DNA from: Bacteroidota bacterium
GTDB lineage: Bacteria > Bacteroidota > Bacteroidia > Chitinophagales > Saprospiraceae
Direction: 5' to 3'
DNA length: 37,884 bases
Assembly: GCA_009908745.1 (NCBI GenBank)
Contig: JAAAOU010000096.1
Coordinates: 1-37,884 of the forward strand
A program made the translations under genes and the position numbers. The notes beneath the pieces are model-generated. The model ran no database searches, was not told the origin of the DNA, and worked only from the letters and a program-made list of their open reading frames with translations. Numbering within the stretch: position 1 is the first letter of the stretch; every line of letters starts with the position of its first letter. Of this stretch, positions 17,301 to 24,795 are shown piece by piece.

Positions 17301-18016
17301 CTACATTTGACAACATCGACTTTGGTACCACCAAAGGGTTTACTTTTGTATACGATTTGCGCCGTACGGGCAACCTGTCCATCAATGCCAACTACACTTT
17401 GCAGTTCGCAGACGGCACCGGCTCTAATGCCCAGTCGCAGCGGAATGTAAGTAACCGGGGGGTACTGCGGACCTTGTTCCCGCTCAACTTTGACGAGCGC
17501 CACCGCTTCGTATTGAACTTGGACTACCGCTATGCTTCGGGCAAGGCGTATACGGGCCCGCGTTTGTTTGGCTCTGATATTTTTGCCAACGCCGGGGTCA
17601 ACTTGCAAGGCTCCGCTGTTTCCGGCCGTCCTTACACCGCTACGCAGCAGCCGTTGCAATTTGGCGGTGCGGGCGTCATCGGCTCTTTGAATGGCGCGCG
17701 TAAACCTTGGAATTTTGTACTGAACCTGCGGGTGGACAAAAACTTCAACATTGGTAAATCCATGGGGCTGAATGTCTACTGCCGGATTTCCAACTTGCTG
17801 GACCGCCGCAACGTTCTGAATGTATATTCCGCTACAGGCTCGGCTACCGACGATGGCTACATCGCCTCTGAGATCGGCAGCCGTCAGCTAGAGAATATCG
17901 AAGGCTCTCAGCGCCAGGTGGCCAACTTCTTGGCTTCCTATCAGTGGCGCCTGCTGAACCCTGACTTCTTCACGCTGCCACGCCGTATCTACCTAGGTGC
18001 TATTTTTGATTTCTAG
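14306..18016 (+). CDS. TonB-dependent outer membrane receptor with CarboxypepD_reg-like domain
   Basis: This is a large outer-membrane receptor (1236 residues) that would take up a ligand using energy from TonB. The order is: signal peptide (about 1-21, ending VAAFGQ); CarboxypepD_reg-like domain (about 22-105, LQGKVVDDTGEPVIFGSVAL ... DFDGNYAFNELDPGTYDLEV); a TonB-box-like stretch (VTLEGVEVVDYK); plug domain (NLPTRNINALAAQTAGI, IAIRGSRSNATDYYVDGIRV, IEQLQVITGGIEAQYGDVTG); and a 22-strand-type barrel to the C-terminus, which ends in an aromatic residue (YLGAIFDF). The ATG at 14306 gives the signal peptide; the frame is open from 14228. No SusD-type lipoprotein follows; instead a giant T9SS cargo protein and a PorV-type barrel do. 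No N-terminal signalling domain is present, so it is probably not the direct partner of the sigma/FecR pair at the start of the window. Confidence 0.93.
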   Translation: MVRYLLLIFALTVSGVAAFGQTSLQGKVVDDTGEPVIFGSVALYKNEVLITGAETDFDGNYAFNELDPGTYDLEVSYVGLTTKRVNGIQVFAGKANILNVEMTSDAVTLEGVEVVDYKVPLVEADNTTQGGTLTSEQIKNLPTRNINALAAQTAGIASSDEGDAIAIRGSRSNATDYYVDGIRVRGNLVPESEIEQLQVITGGIEAQYGDVTGGVISITTKGPSRNWSGGVEVETSEFTDPYNQRLIGFNLSGPLIKKTSDDGKREKSILGFRLAGRITDQLDDDPPATNIFQVKPEVLNELQANPVTDRDGVDFTAADFIDNGDVNVLDINPNENFLRYAGTGKIDARLSDNIDITLSGQVNLSENTFTPGGWQLMNTQNNPTSFSDNYRGNFRFRHRLGRGGQQGEDGQTKGSLIQNASYTLQFGYERRDTRLYDPRHGDNLFDYGYIGEFVQEWVPSWETRLVFDDAGTPIDVIGVHTDYTPVFRDYDPNQDINPVLANYNNTFLNDEGGYDLPSNIPSMNTFNGDVNDIFSNSWGLHTNVGSVYNLNRTFAQDVYTLQARTSFDLVPGGSDKGRHSIQMGVWYEERINRNYDINPRALWLLARQLANEHIQGVPFGDDNLPISDTLDIVPVTTVNGDTVTNGFTGEPLFGALHDVEIAPGEGARFYEQVRQVADVGLREFVNVDALSPDQLSLDMFSARELTDFVNNGSPILDYYGYTYLGEVFNGTFDDFFTARDENNVRTFPVAPFRPIYGAAFIQDKFTFKDIIFRLGVRVDRYDANTSVLKDNYSLYDIQGAGDYHAEFGGEAPGNIGDDFKVYADETGEEVVAYRNEDEWFQPNGNPVNNPSLIFQGGTVNPVYANPNARDNDNYIKEPGFDTDASFEDYEVQVNVMPRLAFSFPISDEANFFAHYDILVQRPPSNSIATALDYFYFYDRPNLDKNNPNLRPERTIDYEVGFQQKLSNSSALKISAYYKEMRDMIQLRTFFPVPVIGQYTTFDNIDFGTTKGFTFVYDLRRTGNLSINANYTLQFADGTGSNAQSQRNVSNRGVLRTLFPLNFDERHRFVLNLDYRYASGKAYTGPRLFGSDIFANAGVNLQGSAVSGRPYTATQQPLQFGGAGVIGSLNGARKPWNFVLNLRVDKNFNIGKSMGLNVYCRISNLLDRRNVLNVYSATGSATDDGYIASEIGSRQLENIEGSQRQVANFLASYQWRLLNPDFFTLPRRIYLGAIFDF

Positions 18017-18036
18017 CACAGCCAAAAGACCACGTG

Positions 18037-18066
18037 TGCCCGGGGCGTTTAGAGACGTTCCGGGCA
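18037..18066 (+). other. Intercistronic hairpin between TonB receptor and T9SS cargo genes
   Basis: An 11-bp stem (TGCCCGGGGCG at 18037-18047 with CGTTCCGGGCA at 18056-18066, two G-U pairs in the plus-strand RNA) closes an 8-base loop. No T-run follows, so it is more likely an mRNA-stabilising or partial-termination element inside the operon than a full terminator. A similar hairpin precedes the third gene. Confidence 0.55.
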
Positions 18067-18124
18067 ACTATGCTGCATAGCAAGCACGTAACCATATAAC
18101 TTTGAAAATTAAAAAATACGAGCA

Positions 18125-21100
18125 ATGCGTAAATTAATACTCAGCTTGTTTGGAATGATGCTGACCGTGGCGGTGGCCACTGGGCACGTTCCCCCGAAAG
18201 AGGGGCAAGCTTCAAATCAGACGGACCGGGTCTCCTTCCGGGAAGACTGTGACCTGGCCAAGGCGCAAGTCGAACAATCTGTAAACAACGTACGGGCCCG
18301 CTTGACCACCGGCGGCGATGTTTGGTGGGATGGCAACAACGCCCGCTATATCGTCCCTAAAGTGCCTCCTGGCCAGCCCGAAGTCGCTTCTATCTTTGCC
18401 GGCGCGGTATGGCTCGGTGGGGTAGACAGAGGCGGGCAGCTGAAAGTAGCCGCTCAGACTTACGGCCGCTCTAGCGGACAGTCCGACTTTTGGCCAGGGC
18501 CGCTGACACCACTGACCGCTGAGACGCCAGGTGTAACTAGCCAGACCACTTGCGCCAACTGGGATAAGCTCTTCCATGTTACTGGCGACGAGATTGACGA
18601 GCACATCCGAAATTTCGAAGAAGCGGAAGAAACCGGTGAACCTTACGATCCAGCTCTGATCCCGGATGGCGTGAAGGGCTGGCCCGGCCAGGAAAACCCT
18701 TTCTTCTTTGAGCAGCATGGTTTTGACCTGCCGGTAACCGGGCAGGCCTTGGCTGGCTTTAAAGATGAGGATAACAACGGTTTTTATTCTCCTTTGGGAG
18801 GGGACTACCCCACCATTGAAATTCGTGGCTGTGGGGCCAACCCGCAGTACCCGGATGATATGTACTTCTGGATTTACAATGATGCAGGCAACACCCACAC
18901 GGAGTCCAATGCTTTGCCCATCAAAATGGAGGTGCAGGTGCAGGCCTTTGCTTATGCTAGCAACGACGAGCTGAACAACATGACCTTCCAGCGCTACAAG
19001 CTGATCAACCGGGCCATTGAGCCGATTGATAGCACCTTCTTCGCTATGTGGGTAGACCCAGACTTGGGGTGCTATGTAGATGACTACGTCGGTTGTGATA
19101 CTTCTCGTAGCTTGGCGTACATCTATAACGAAGACGGCCTCGATGGCCAAACGGGTTGTACCTGCCCGCAGGGGGTAGAAACCTACTGCGATGAAATTCC
19201 TGTTTTGGGGGTCGACTACTTCCGTGGTCCAGAAGGGCCAGCACTGGTCGATGAAAATGGCAACGTATTCCCGCCGGATGTGGAGGGGGGAGAAGACCTT
19301 AAAGATACACTGGTAGAACTGGGGATGTCTTCCTTTACTTACTATCACAACGCTGGTGACAACGTACCAGACAATATGACCGACCCGGATAACGGGCCAC
19401 AGTACTATAATTACCTGACGGGTTCTTGGCGTAGCGGTGAGCCCTTCGAACTCGGAGGCGATGCTTACCAAGAAAATTCTGAGCCGATCAAGTATGCTTT
19501 TATTTCCGAGCCGGATGACGAAGGCGATAATGCTTGGTCTATGTGCTCCGAAGACCTGCCTCCCGGAGACCGCCGTACCATTCAGGCTTCCGGCCCGTTC
19601 CGTCTCGATCCAGGTGCTGTCAACGAGCTAATCATCGGTGTGGTTTGGACCCCGAGCCTCGATCACCCTTGTCCCAATATCCGGGAATTGCAAAATGCAG
19701 ATGATATTGCCCAGGCACTGTTTGACAATTGCTTCGAACTGCCGGAAGGACCGGATGCGCCCGATGTGGACATCATCGAGCTGGACGAAGAGCTCATCCT
19801 CGTACTTACGAACGATACCGTTACGTCCAATAACGCCTACGAAGAGTACGCCGAGGAAGGCCTGGAGATTCCAGATGGCGTGGAGGATAACCTCTACCGC
19901 TTTGAAGGCTACCGGATTTACCAAGTGGCTGGCCCTAACATCGGCTTGACGGAGGCCAACCGGCAAAACACCGAACTGGTGCGTCCCGTAGCGACCGTAG
20001 ACCTTGTCAACGGCGTCACGGAAATCTACGACTGGGAAGCTGTAGAGGGGCCAAACGACTCGGATATTTTTGTACCCCGCCTCCGTGTGAATGGCACAGA
20101 CAACGGCATTCGCAATACCTTCCGCATCACCTCTGATGCTTTCGGGGGCGACTTGGTGAACCACCGGCCGTACTATTACACGGTGATCGCCTATGGGTAC
20201 AACAATTACGAAGATTTTGACCCGGAAACCTTGATTGGCCAGCGGGAACCTTATATCGAAAGTAAGAACAACATCGGCCCGAATGATGATGGCTTGCCGT
20301 ATACAGCCATCCCGCGTCCGATTGTCGACCGCGACCTCAAGGCGCAATTCGGCGATGGTGCGGTGATTACCCGCTCCGACGGGCTGGGTAGCGGCGAAAA
20401 CTTCCTGGACATCGGCACTGAAAGCCGCCAAGAAATTGAAGAGACGCAGATTTTGGAAAATGGTTCCTTCAGCGGCGAAATCACTTATGCTCCGGGCCGT
20501 GGCCCACTGAGTATCAAAGTCTACAACCCACTGGAGGTGGTGGATGGTGATTACGAAATTCAGTTTATTGATAGCGACCTGAGCGACGATATGCTGGACG
20601 AGGATGCTCGTTGGGTGCTGCGTGAACAGGACAATCCCGAAACGGAAATCGTTTCTGCCAAAACGATCGAGCAAATCAATGAGCAGACGATTGCGGAGTT
20701 TGGCTTTTCCGTAACCATCGGCCAAGTGCCGGCGCCAGGTTCCTTAGTGACGCGCAACAACGGGTATGTAGGGGCAGAAGTAGAGTATGCCAACCCCGAG
20801 ACAGAGAAAGAATGGTTTACTTTTGTACCGGAGGAAACGAACCTCTTCCCGGTACCGGCTTTTGATGATAACGTTTTTGATTATTTCCAGACGGAAGAAA
20901 CGCAGCCCGACGCCGCGCTTGACCCCTTCCCGGATCAAGGGTTGTCACAGTTTGGCGAGACGCCGTTCATGCCGTATTACCTGCTGGGTTTTGTACAGCG
21001 TAGTGATTTCAACTTCCCGTACGTCAGCCCTGTATACAACGACGATGTGACTGTCGCCCGCCGGGTGCGCAGCAATACTAGCTTGAGCGAACTGAATAAC

Positions 21101-22240
21101 GTAGACATCGTCTTCACTTCCAATAAGGATCTGTGGAGCCGCTGTGTGGTCGTAGAGACGGCCAACAGCTTCTACCGTCAAGACCCGAACTTGGTAACCG
21201 AGGGGGACGTCGATCAGTTCTTCCCGCGTCAAGCGCCTTCTGTGACGAAGCAAGCGGACGAAAATGGCAACCCTATTCCTGAAGATGACGAGGTGGAGCC
21301 TCGATCTGGCTTTGGCTGGTTCCCCGGTTATGCCATTGATGTGGAGACCGGTCAGCGCCTAAATGTTTTCTTCGGGGAGAACTCCGTATACCGGAATGAC
21401 CCCGACAGTTACATGTTCGATTTTTACGAAGAAGCGGGAATCAAACCTACCGGTGGAGACATGATGTTCAACCCGGGATGGGAAATCGTATTGGCAAATG
21501 CATTAGAAGACCCTACCTCTCCGCAGGCGTGGACAGCTGGTGGCCAGCACATGGTATACGTTACCAATCAGCCCTACGACGGGTGTGAAAGCCTTTACGA
21601 TTTCTTCGACGGCCCTTCTATCTTCAAGTCTTCTGGATTGCAGGCAATCAAATGGGCCGGCATGATACTTTCGGATCAAGAGGTGCCCATGAGTTCGTAT
21701 GAGGATGGCTTGATCCCGGAGGACGTACGTGTGAAAATGCGCGTCACTAGCAGCTACAAAGTAGAGACTGGCGACAATCGGACGGGTACAGGGGTTAATA
21801 ATTTCCACCCGCAGTATCGCTTCTCCCTCGATGGCCTGCAAGCCGAAGGGCTTACGGAAGAAGGGGTGGAGAACGCGCTGGATCAGATTCTGGTGGTACC
21901 TAACCCTTACTACGGATTCTCCGAATACGAGACTTCGCAGTTCACCAATACCGTGAAAATCACCAACCTGCCTGCACAGTGTGTGGTAACCATTTACACC
22001 CTGGAAGGCAAGTTTATCCGTCAGTACCAGCGTGATGAAGTAGGCATGACGCCCGAAGGCAATAACCGGGGTATACAAAAGGCGCAGATCAACCCGGCGC
22101 TAGAGTGGGACTTGCGCAATAGCAAGCAAATTCCGGTTGCCAGCGGTGTTTACCTGATTCACATATCGGCGGAAGGCTTGGGAGAACGCACCATCAAATG
22201 GTTTGGCGTGAATCGTCAGTTCGACCCCTCCGGACTGTAA
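18125..22240 (+). CDS. Giant surface protein with T9SS-type C-terminal sorting domain
   Basis: This 1371-residue protein has a signal peptide (about 1-20, LFGMMLTVAVATGHV). A conserved N-terminal block contains VRARLTTGGDVWWDG, ARYIVPKVP, ASIFAGAVWLGGVD, LKVAAQTYG and SDFWPGPL, found in many large proteins of this kind in Bacteroidota. The long middle is acidic and beta-rich (HNAGDNVPDNMTDPDNGPQ-type segments, DEDDN loops that may bind calcium). The C-terminus carries a T9SS domain (ILVVPNPYYGFSEYE, VVTIYTLEGKFIRQYQRDEV, IPVASGVYLIHISAEGLGE) followed by a longer tail than usual (RTIKWFGVNRQFDPSGL). The function is not known. Its place between a TonB receptor and a PorV-type barrel suggests a cell-surface partner of the receptor, taking the position SusD has in other loci; that is inference. 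The gap to the receptor gene is 108 bases. Confidence 0.9.
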   Translation: MRKLILSLFGMMLTVAVATGHVPPKEGQASNQTDRVSFREDCDLAKAQVEQSVNNVRARLTTGGDVWWDGNNARYIVPKVPPGQPEVASIFAGAVWLGGVDRGGQLKVAAQTYGRSSGQSDFWPGPLTPLTAETPGVTSQTTCANWDKLFHVTGDEIDEHIRNFEEAEETGEPYDPALIPDGVKGWPGQENPFFFEQHGFDLPVTGQALAGFKDEDNNGFYSPLGGDYPTIEIRGCGANPQYPDDMYFWIYNDAGNTHTESNALPIKMEVQVQAFAYASNDELNNMTFQRYKLINRAIEPIDSTFFAMWVDPDLGCYVDDYVGCDTSRSLAYIYNEDGLDGQTGCTCPQGVETYCDEIPVLGVDYFRGPEGPALVDENGNVFPPDVEGGEDLKDTLVELGMSSFTYYHNAGDNVPDNMTDPDNGPQYYNYLTGSWRSGEPFELGGDAYQENSEPIKYAFISEPDDEGDNAWSMCSEDLPPGDRRTIQASGPFRLDPGAVNELIIGVVWTPSLDHPCPNIRELQNADDIAQALFDNCFELPEGPDAPDVDIIELDEELILVLTNDTVTSNNAYEEYAEEGLEIPDGVEDNLYRFEGYRIYQVAGPNIGLTEANRQNTELVRPVATVDLVNGVTEIYDWEAVEGPNDSDIFVPRLRVNGTDNGIRNTFRITSDAFGGDLVNHRPYYYTVIAYGYNNYEDFDPETLIGQREPYIESKNNIGPNDDGLPYTAIPRPIVDRDLKAQFGDGAVITRSDGLGSGENFLDIGTESRQEIEETQILENGSFSGEITYAPGRGPLSIKVYNPLEVVDGDYEIQFIDSDLSDDMLDEDARWVLREQDNPETEIVSAKTIEQINEQTIAEFGFSVTIGQVPAPGSLVTRNNGYVGAEVEYANPETEKEWFTFVPEETNLFPVPAFDDNVFDYFQTEETQPDAALDPFPDQGLSQFGETPFMPYYLLGFVQRSDFNFPYVSPVYNDDVTVARRVRSNTSLSELNNVDIVFTSNKDLWSRCVVVETANSFYRQDPNLVTEGDVDQFFPRQAPSVTKQADENGNPIPEDDEVEPRSGFGWFPGYAIDVETGQRLNVFFGENSVYRNDPDSYMFDFYEEAGIKPTGGDMMFNPGWEIVLANALEDPTSPQAWTAGGQHMVYVTNQPYDGCESLYDFFDGPSIFKSSGLQAIKWAGMILSDQEVPMSSYEDGLIPEDVRVKMRVTSSYKVETGDNRTGTGVNNFHPQYRFSLDGLQAEGLTEEGVENALDQILVVPNPYYGFSEYETSQFTNTVKITNLPAQCVVTIYTLEGKFIRQYQRDEVGMTPEGNNRGIQKAQINPALEWDLRNSKQIPVASGVYLIHISAEGLGERTIKWFGVNRQFDPSGL

Positions 22241-22292
22241 ACAAGCTGCCGTGGGGCGTAAGCTCCAACGAGGGCTATTCCTAAAATAGTAA

Positions 22293-22321
22293 AGTGGGCC
22301 CGGTATAAGGCCGGGCTCGCT
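22293..22321 (+). other. Intercistronic hairpin upstream of the PorV-family gene
   Basis: An 11-bp stem (AGTGGGCCCGG at 22293-22303 with CCGGGCTCGCT at 22311-22321, wobble pairs in the plus-strand RNA) closes a 7-base loop, 15 bases before the next start codon. It has the same size and GC-rich tip as the hairpin at 18037-18066 and no strong T-run. Confidence 0.55.
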
Positions 22322-22336
22322 TTCAAAAATAGAAGT

Positions 22337-23425
22337 ATGAACAAGTTTATTACACTACTTTTGACAATCGGCTTCTTTTACGGAGCCACACAGGCTGCTC
22401 AAGCGGGCAACCCTGACCGTCAGGGGGAAGCCGGCGCAGCCCAACTGCTGCTCAATCCTTGGGCACAGAGTGCGGGCCTGCACTCGATGTCCACTTCCTT
22501 TGTCTCAGGAGTGGAGTCTATGCGCATTAACGTCGCCGGCCTGTCCCGCATACGCAAAACGGATGTTACGGTAGGCCACGCCCGGTATCTGGAAGGAACG
22601 GATATCGCGCTCAACGGGCTGGGGATTGCCCAGAAAGTAGGGGAGTCCGGTGCTATCGGCATTAGCTTGATGGCTATGGATTTCGGGGATATCCGCGTTA
22701 CCACCACGGAGCAACCCGGGGGTACAGGAGCTACCTTTTCGCCCGCTTTCTTCAACATTGGCTTCGGCTATGCCCACACGTTTGAGAACAAAATCTCCGT
22801 GGGTATCCTGTTCCGGGGTATTTCCGAGTCTATCGCTGACGTCAACGCCTTTGGCTTTGCGATTGACGCGGGCGTACAGTATGTGACTGGCCCGAATGAT
22901 AACTTCCGCTTCGGTATTTCACTGCGTAACATCGGCTCCCGCATGGAGTACGGCGGCGAAGGTTTGACCACGCAAGGGCCGGCACCGGATGGCGATAGCT
23001 ACGAGCTGACGTATAACCAGCGGGTAGCCGACTTTGAGCTGCCTTCTATGCTGAACATCGGCCTTTCCTACGATTTCCTCATCGCTGGTGGTACGCACCG
23101 TATCACGCCGCTGGCGAACTTCACCTCCAACTCCTTCTCTGAAGACCAAATTGGGGCTGGCTTGGAGTACTCGCTGAACGACATGTTCATGGTGCGGGGC
23201 AGTTACCGTTACGAATTTGGCTCTAATGATGCCGATACCTTCGACGACCCGATCTACACCGGTCTGAGTGCGGGCGCTACAATCGCCGTACCCCTAGGCA
23301 AAGACGAGCCAGCAGAGGGGAATATGCCAGCGAAAATGGCACCTCGGTTCGCTATCGACTATGCATATCGCAATACCCGGGTGTGGGACGGCACGCATAA
23401 CATTGGTATCCGCATTAGTATTTAA
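22337..23425 (+). CDS. PorV/PorQ-family outer membrane barrel protein
   Basis: This 362-residue protein has a signal peptide (about 1-23, GATQAAQAG). The FadL-like/UPF0164 N-terminus of the PorV family is clear: GEAGAAQLLLNPWAQSAGLH followed by SFVSGVESMRINVAGLSRI, then alternating beta-strands (GISLMAMDFGDIRVT, FSPAFFNIGFGYAHTF, ISVGILFRGISESIADVN, AFGFAIDAGVQYV) ending in NIGIRISI. PorV is the outer-membrane shuttle that takes T9SS cargo from the translocon to the attachment complex. This copy may be a paralogue dedicated to the cargo protein encoded just upstream, but it could also be the general PorV. It is the third gene of the locus, 96 bases after the cargo gene. Confidence 0.88.
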   Translation: MNKFITLLLTIGFFYGATQAAQAGNPDRQGEAGAAQLLLNPWAQSAGLHSMSTSFVSGVESMRINVAGLSRIRKTDVTVGHARYLEGTDIALNGLGIAQKVGESGAIGISLMAMDFGDIRVTTTEQPGGTGATFSPAFFNIGFGYAHTFENKISVGILFRGISESIADVNAFGFAIDAGVQYVTGPNDNFRFGISLRNIGSRMEYGGEGLTTQGPAPDGDSYELTYNQRVADFELPSMLNIGLSYDFLIAGGTHRITPLANFTSNSFSEDQIGAGLEYSLNDMFMVRGSYRYEFGSNDADTFDDPIYTGLSAGATIAVPLGKDEPAEGNMPAKMAPRFAIDYAYRNTRVWDGTHNIGIRISI

Positions 23426-23517
23426 GTGCCAGCAGGGGGCAGAGCGGCTAACATAGCACCTTTGGCCTCTTTACTCAACCCTCGGCGGGCTCACCCATAA
23501 GCAAGAGGGAAACACAC

Positions 23518-23548
23518 TTGTTTCTTTCCTTAATATTGCTTATTTTTG
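23518..23548 (+). promoter_or_regulatory. Bacteroidota-type promoter upstream of greA
   Basis: TTG at 23518-23520 and TATTTTTG at 23541-23548, separated by 20 bases, match the -33 TTG/-7 TAnnTTTG promoter of Bacteroidota. Transcription would start near 23555, only a few bases before the strong hairpin at 23561. The region is AT-rich, so a chance match is possible. Confidence 0.5.
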
Positions 23549-23560
23549 TTGAATACAAAT

Positions 23561-23607
23561 AAGGCAAGAACGTTTTCACCACAAGTGTGAGAGCGTTCTT
23601 GCCTTTT
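23561..23607 (+). terminator. Strong terminator hairpin in the PorV-greA gap
   Basis: A 19-bp stem (AAGGCAAGAACGTTTTCAC at 23561-23579 pairing with 23587-23605; two G-U pairs) closes a 7-base loop and runs into TTTT at 23604-23607. It can end the surface-locus transcript, 135 bases after the PorV-type gene, and would also end any RNA started at the promoter just upstream after about 50 nucleotides. Confidence 0.8.
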
Positions 23608-23757
23608 AGTAGGGCTTATTGTTAAGCCTCTAACCGCCGCCTTTTCACCACGCTGTTAACGGGTTCGCGAATGTTTCAACCACGGCAGATTTGAGTTTGC
23701 CCCGGCTGAATGTGACAATACCTTACCCTTTTAGGCAGCAAACTGGAACAGAGCGGT

Positions 23758-23809
23758 GGCCCGTAAAAACAGGGGGCCCTAACTCCAACAACTTGTAATC
23801 GGAGCCCCT
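23758..23809 (+). promoter_or_regulatory. Overlapping alternative hairpins in the greA leader
   Basis: GGCCC (23758-23762) can pair with GGGCC (23774-23778). Alternatively AGGGG (23771-23775) can pair with CCCCT (23805-23809), supported by an inner CTCC/GGAG stem (23783-23786 with 23801-23804). The two share 23774-23775 and exclude each other. The sequence after CCCCT (TATTGT) is a poor T-tract. The remaining gap 23608-23757 shows nothing I recognise. Confidence 0.35.
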
Positions 23810-23834
23810 TATTGTAAAGTAAAACGAATAGAGA

Positions 23835-24311
23835 ATGCCTGACATCAATTATCTGACGCCTGAAGGCTACAAGAAGCTGAAAGAAGAACTCGACGAACTG
23901 AAAGGCAAAGGGCGCACCGAAGCTGCCGCCGCTATTGCCGAAGCCCGCGAAAAGGGCGATCTGTCGGAAAATGCAGAATACGATGCCGCCAAAGACGCAC
24001 AGGGTATGCTGGAAATGCGGATCAGCGAGCTGGAAAAGACCCTGTCTAATTCCCGTGTGCTAGACGCCAGTCAGTTAGATACTTCCAAAGTTACCGTTTT
24101 GTCTGATGTAGTCATCAAAAATGTGAAAACGGGCAAAGAGATGAAGTACAAGCTCGTTTCTGAATCCGAAGCGGACGCCAAAGCCCGCAAAATATCGGTC
24201 ACCTCGCCGATCGGTAAAGGCCTGCTGGGCAAAGCAGTGGGCGAAATCGCGCAAATACAAACGCCGCGTGGCCCCATTGAATTTGAAGTCGTCGATATTT
24301 CTATCAGCTAA
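23835..24311 (+). CDS. greA: Transcription elongation factor GreA
   Basis: GreA binds the RNA polymerase secondary channel and stimulates cleavage of backtracked RNA. At 158 residues it has the normal length. The N-terminal coiled-coil runs from about 8 to 75 (LTPEGYKKLKEELDELK), with the tip motif ENAEYDAAKDAQG containing the acidic pair (D, E) that coordinates the catalytic magnesium. The C-terminal FKBP-like domain (about 80-158) includes SPIGKGLLGKAVGE and IEFEVVDI. It is followed after 14 bases by the HIT-family gene, an arrangement seen in other Bacteroidota, and preceded by a 400-base leader with a promoter and a strong terminator. Confidence 0.97.
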   Translation: MPDINYLTPEGYKKLKEELDELKGKGRTEAAAAIAEAREKGDLSENAEYDAAKDAQGMLEMRISELEKTLSNSRVLDASQLDTSKVTVLSDVVIKNVKTGKEMKYKLVSESEADAKARKISVTSPIGKGLLGKAVGEIAQIQTPRGPIEFEVVDISIS

Positions 24312-24325
24312 AACCAGTTCACCCA

Positions 24326-24724
24326 ATGTCTTCTATCTTCACCAAGATCATTAATGGGGAAATCCCCGCCCACAAGCTGGCTGAAAATGACAGCTATCTG
24401 GCTTTCTTGGATATCCGCCCGCTGGCCAAGGGGCATGCCCTAGTGGTGCCGAAGCAAGAAATTGATTACTTGTTTGACCTCAGCGACGAACAGCTCAGTG
24501 GTTTGATGGCTTTCGCCAAACGCGTAGCCAAAGGCCTGGAAGCGACAGTAAGCTGCAAACGGGTAGGGGTGATGGTGGTTGGCACGGAAGTACCACACGC
24601 CCATGTGCATCTCGTGCCTTTCCAAAAAGAAGCGCAGATTGACATTACCCGCAAGCCCATCGAGATGACGCAGGAGGAAATGGCCGCGCTCGCCGAGCAA
24701 ATCCGGCCCAACATTACAACGTAA
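24326..24724 (+). CDS. HIT-family nucleotide-binding protein (HINT-like)
   Basis: This is a histidine-triad hydrolase or transferase of 132 residues acting on nucleoside phosphoramidates or dinucleotide substrates. The active-site triad HAHVHLV is at 91-97 (H91, H93, H95). The family opening SIFTKIINGEIPAHKLAEND and the conserved LAFLDIRPLAKGHALVVPK are also present. It follows greA by 14 bases and is closed by a terminator at 24751, so the two form an operon. The physiological substrate is not indicated by context. Confidence 0.94.
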   Translation: MSSIFTKIINGEIPAHKLAENDSYLAFLDIRPLAKGHALVVPKQEIDYLFDLSDEQLSGLMAFAKRVAKGLEATVSCKRVGVMVVGTEVPHAHVHLVPFQKEAQIDITRKPIEMTQEEMAALAEQIRPNITT

Positions 24725-24750
24725 AGCGATACGGCGGCAGTAGCTGCCTG

Positions 24751-24795
24751 ACGGGGTGTTTTCGATAAGCGGAGACACCCCGTTTGTTATTTCTT
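24751..24795 (+). terminator. Rho-independent terminator of the greA-HIT operon
   Basis: A 9-bp perfect stem (ACGGGGTGT at 24751-24759, ACACCCCGT at 24775-24783) with a 15-base loop is followed by a T-rich run (TTTGTTATTTCTT). The tract runs into the last codons of the convergent ruvC gene. Confidence 0.8.

Noticed and set aside
16667-17659. 330-codon minus-strand frame inside the TonB receptor gene
   Set aside because: It is a shadow of the receptor coding strand, with no domain and no start signals.
18212-19471. 419-codon minus-strand frame inside the giant T9SS cargo gene
   Set aside because: Its composition follows from codon use on the opposite strand; no recognisable motif or signal.
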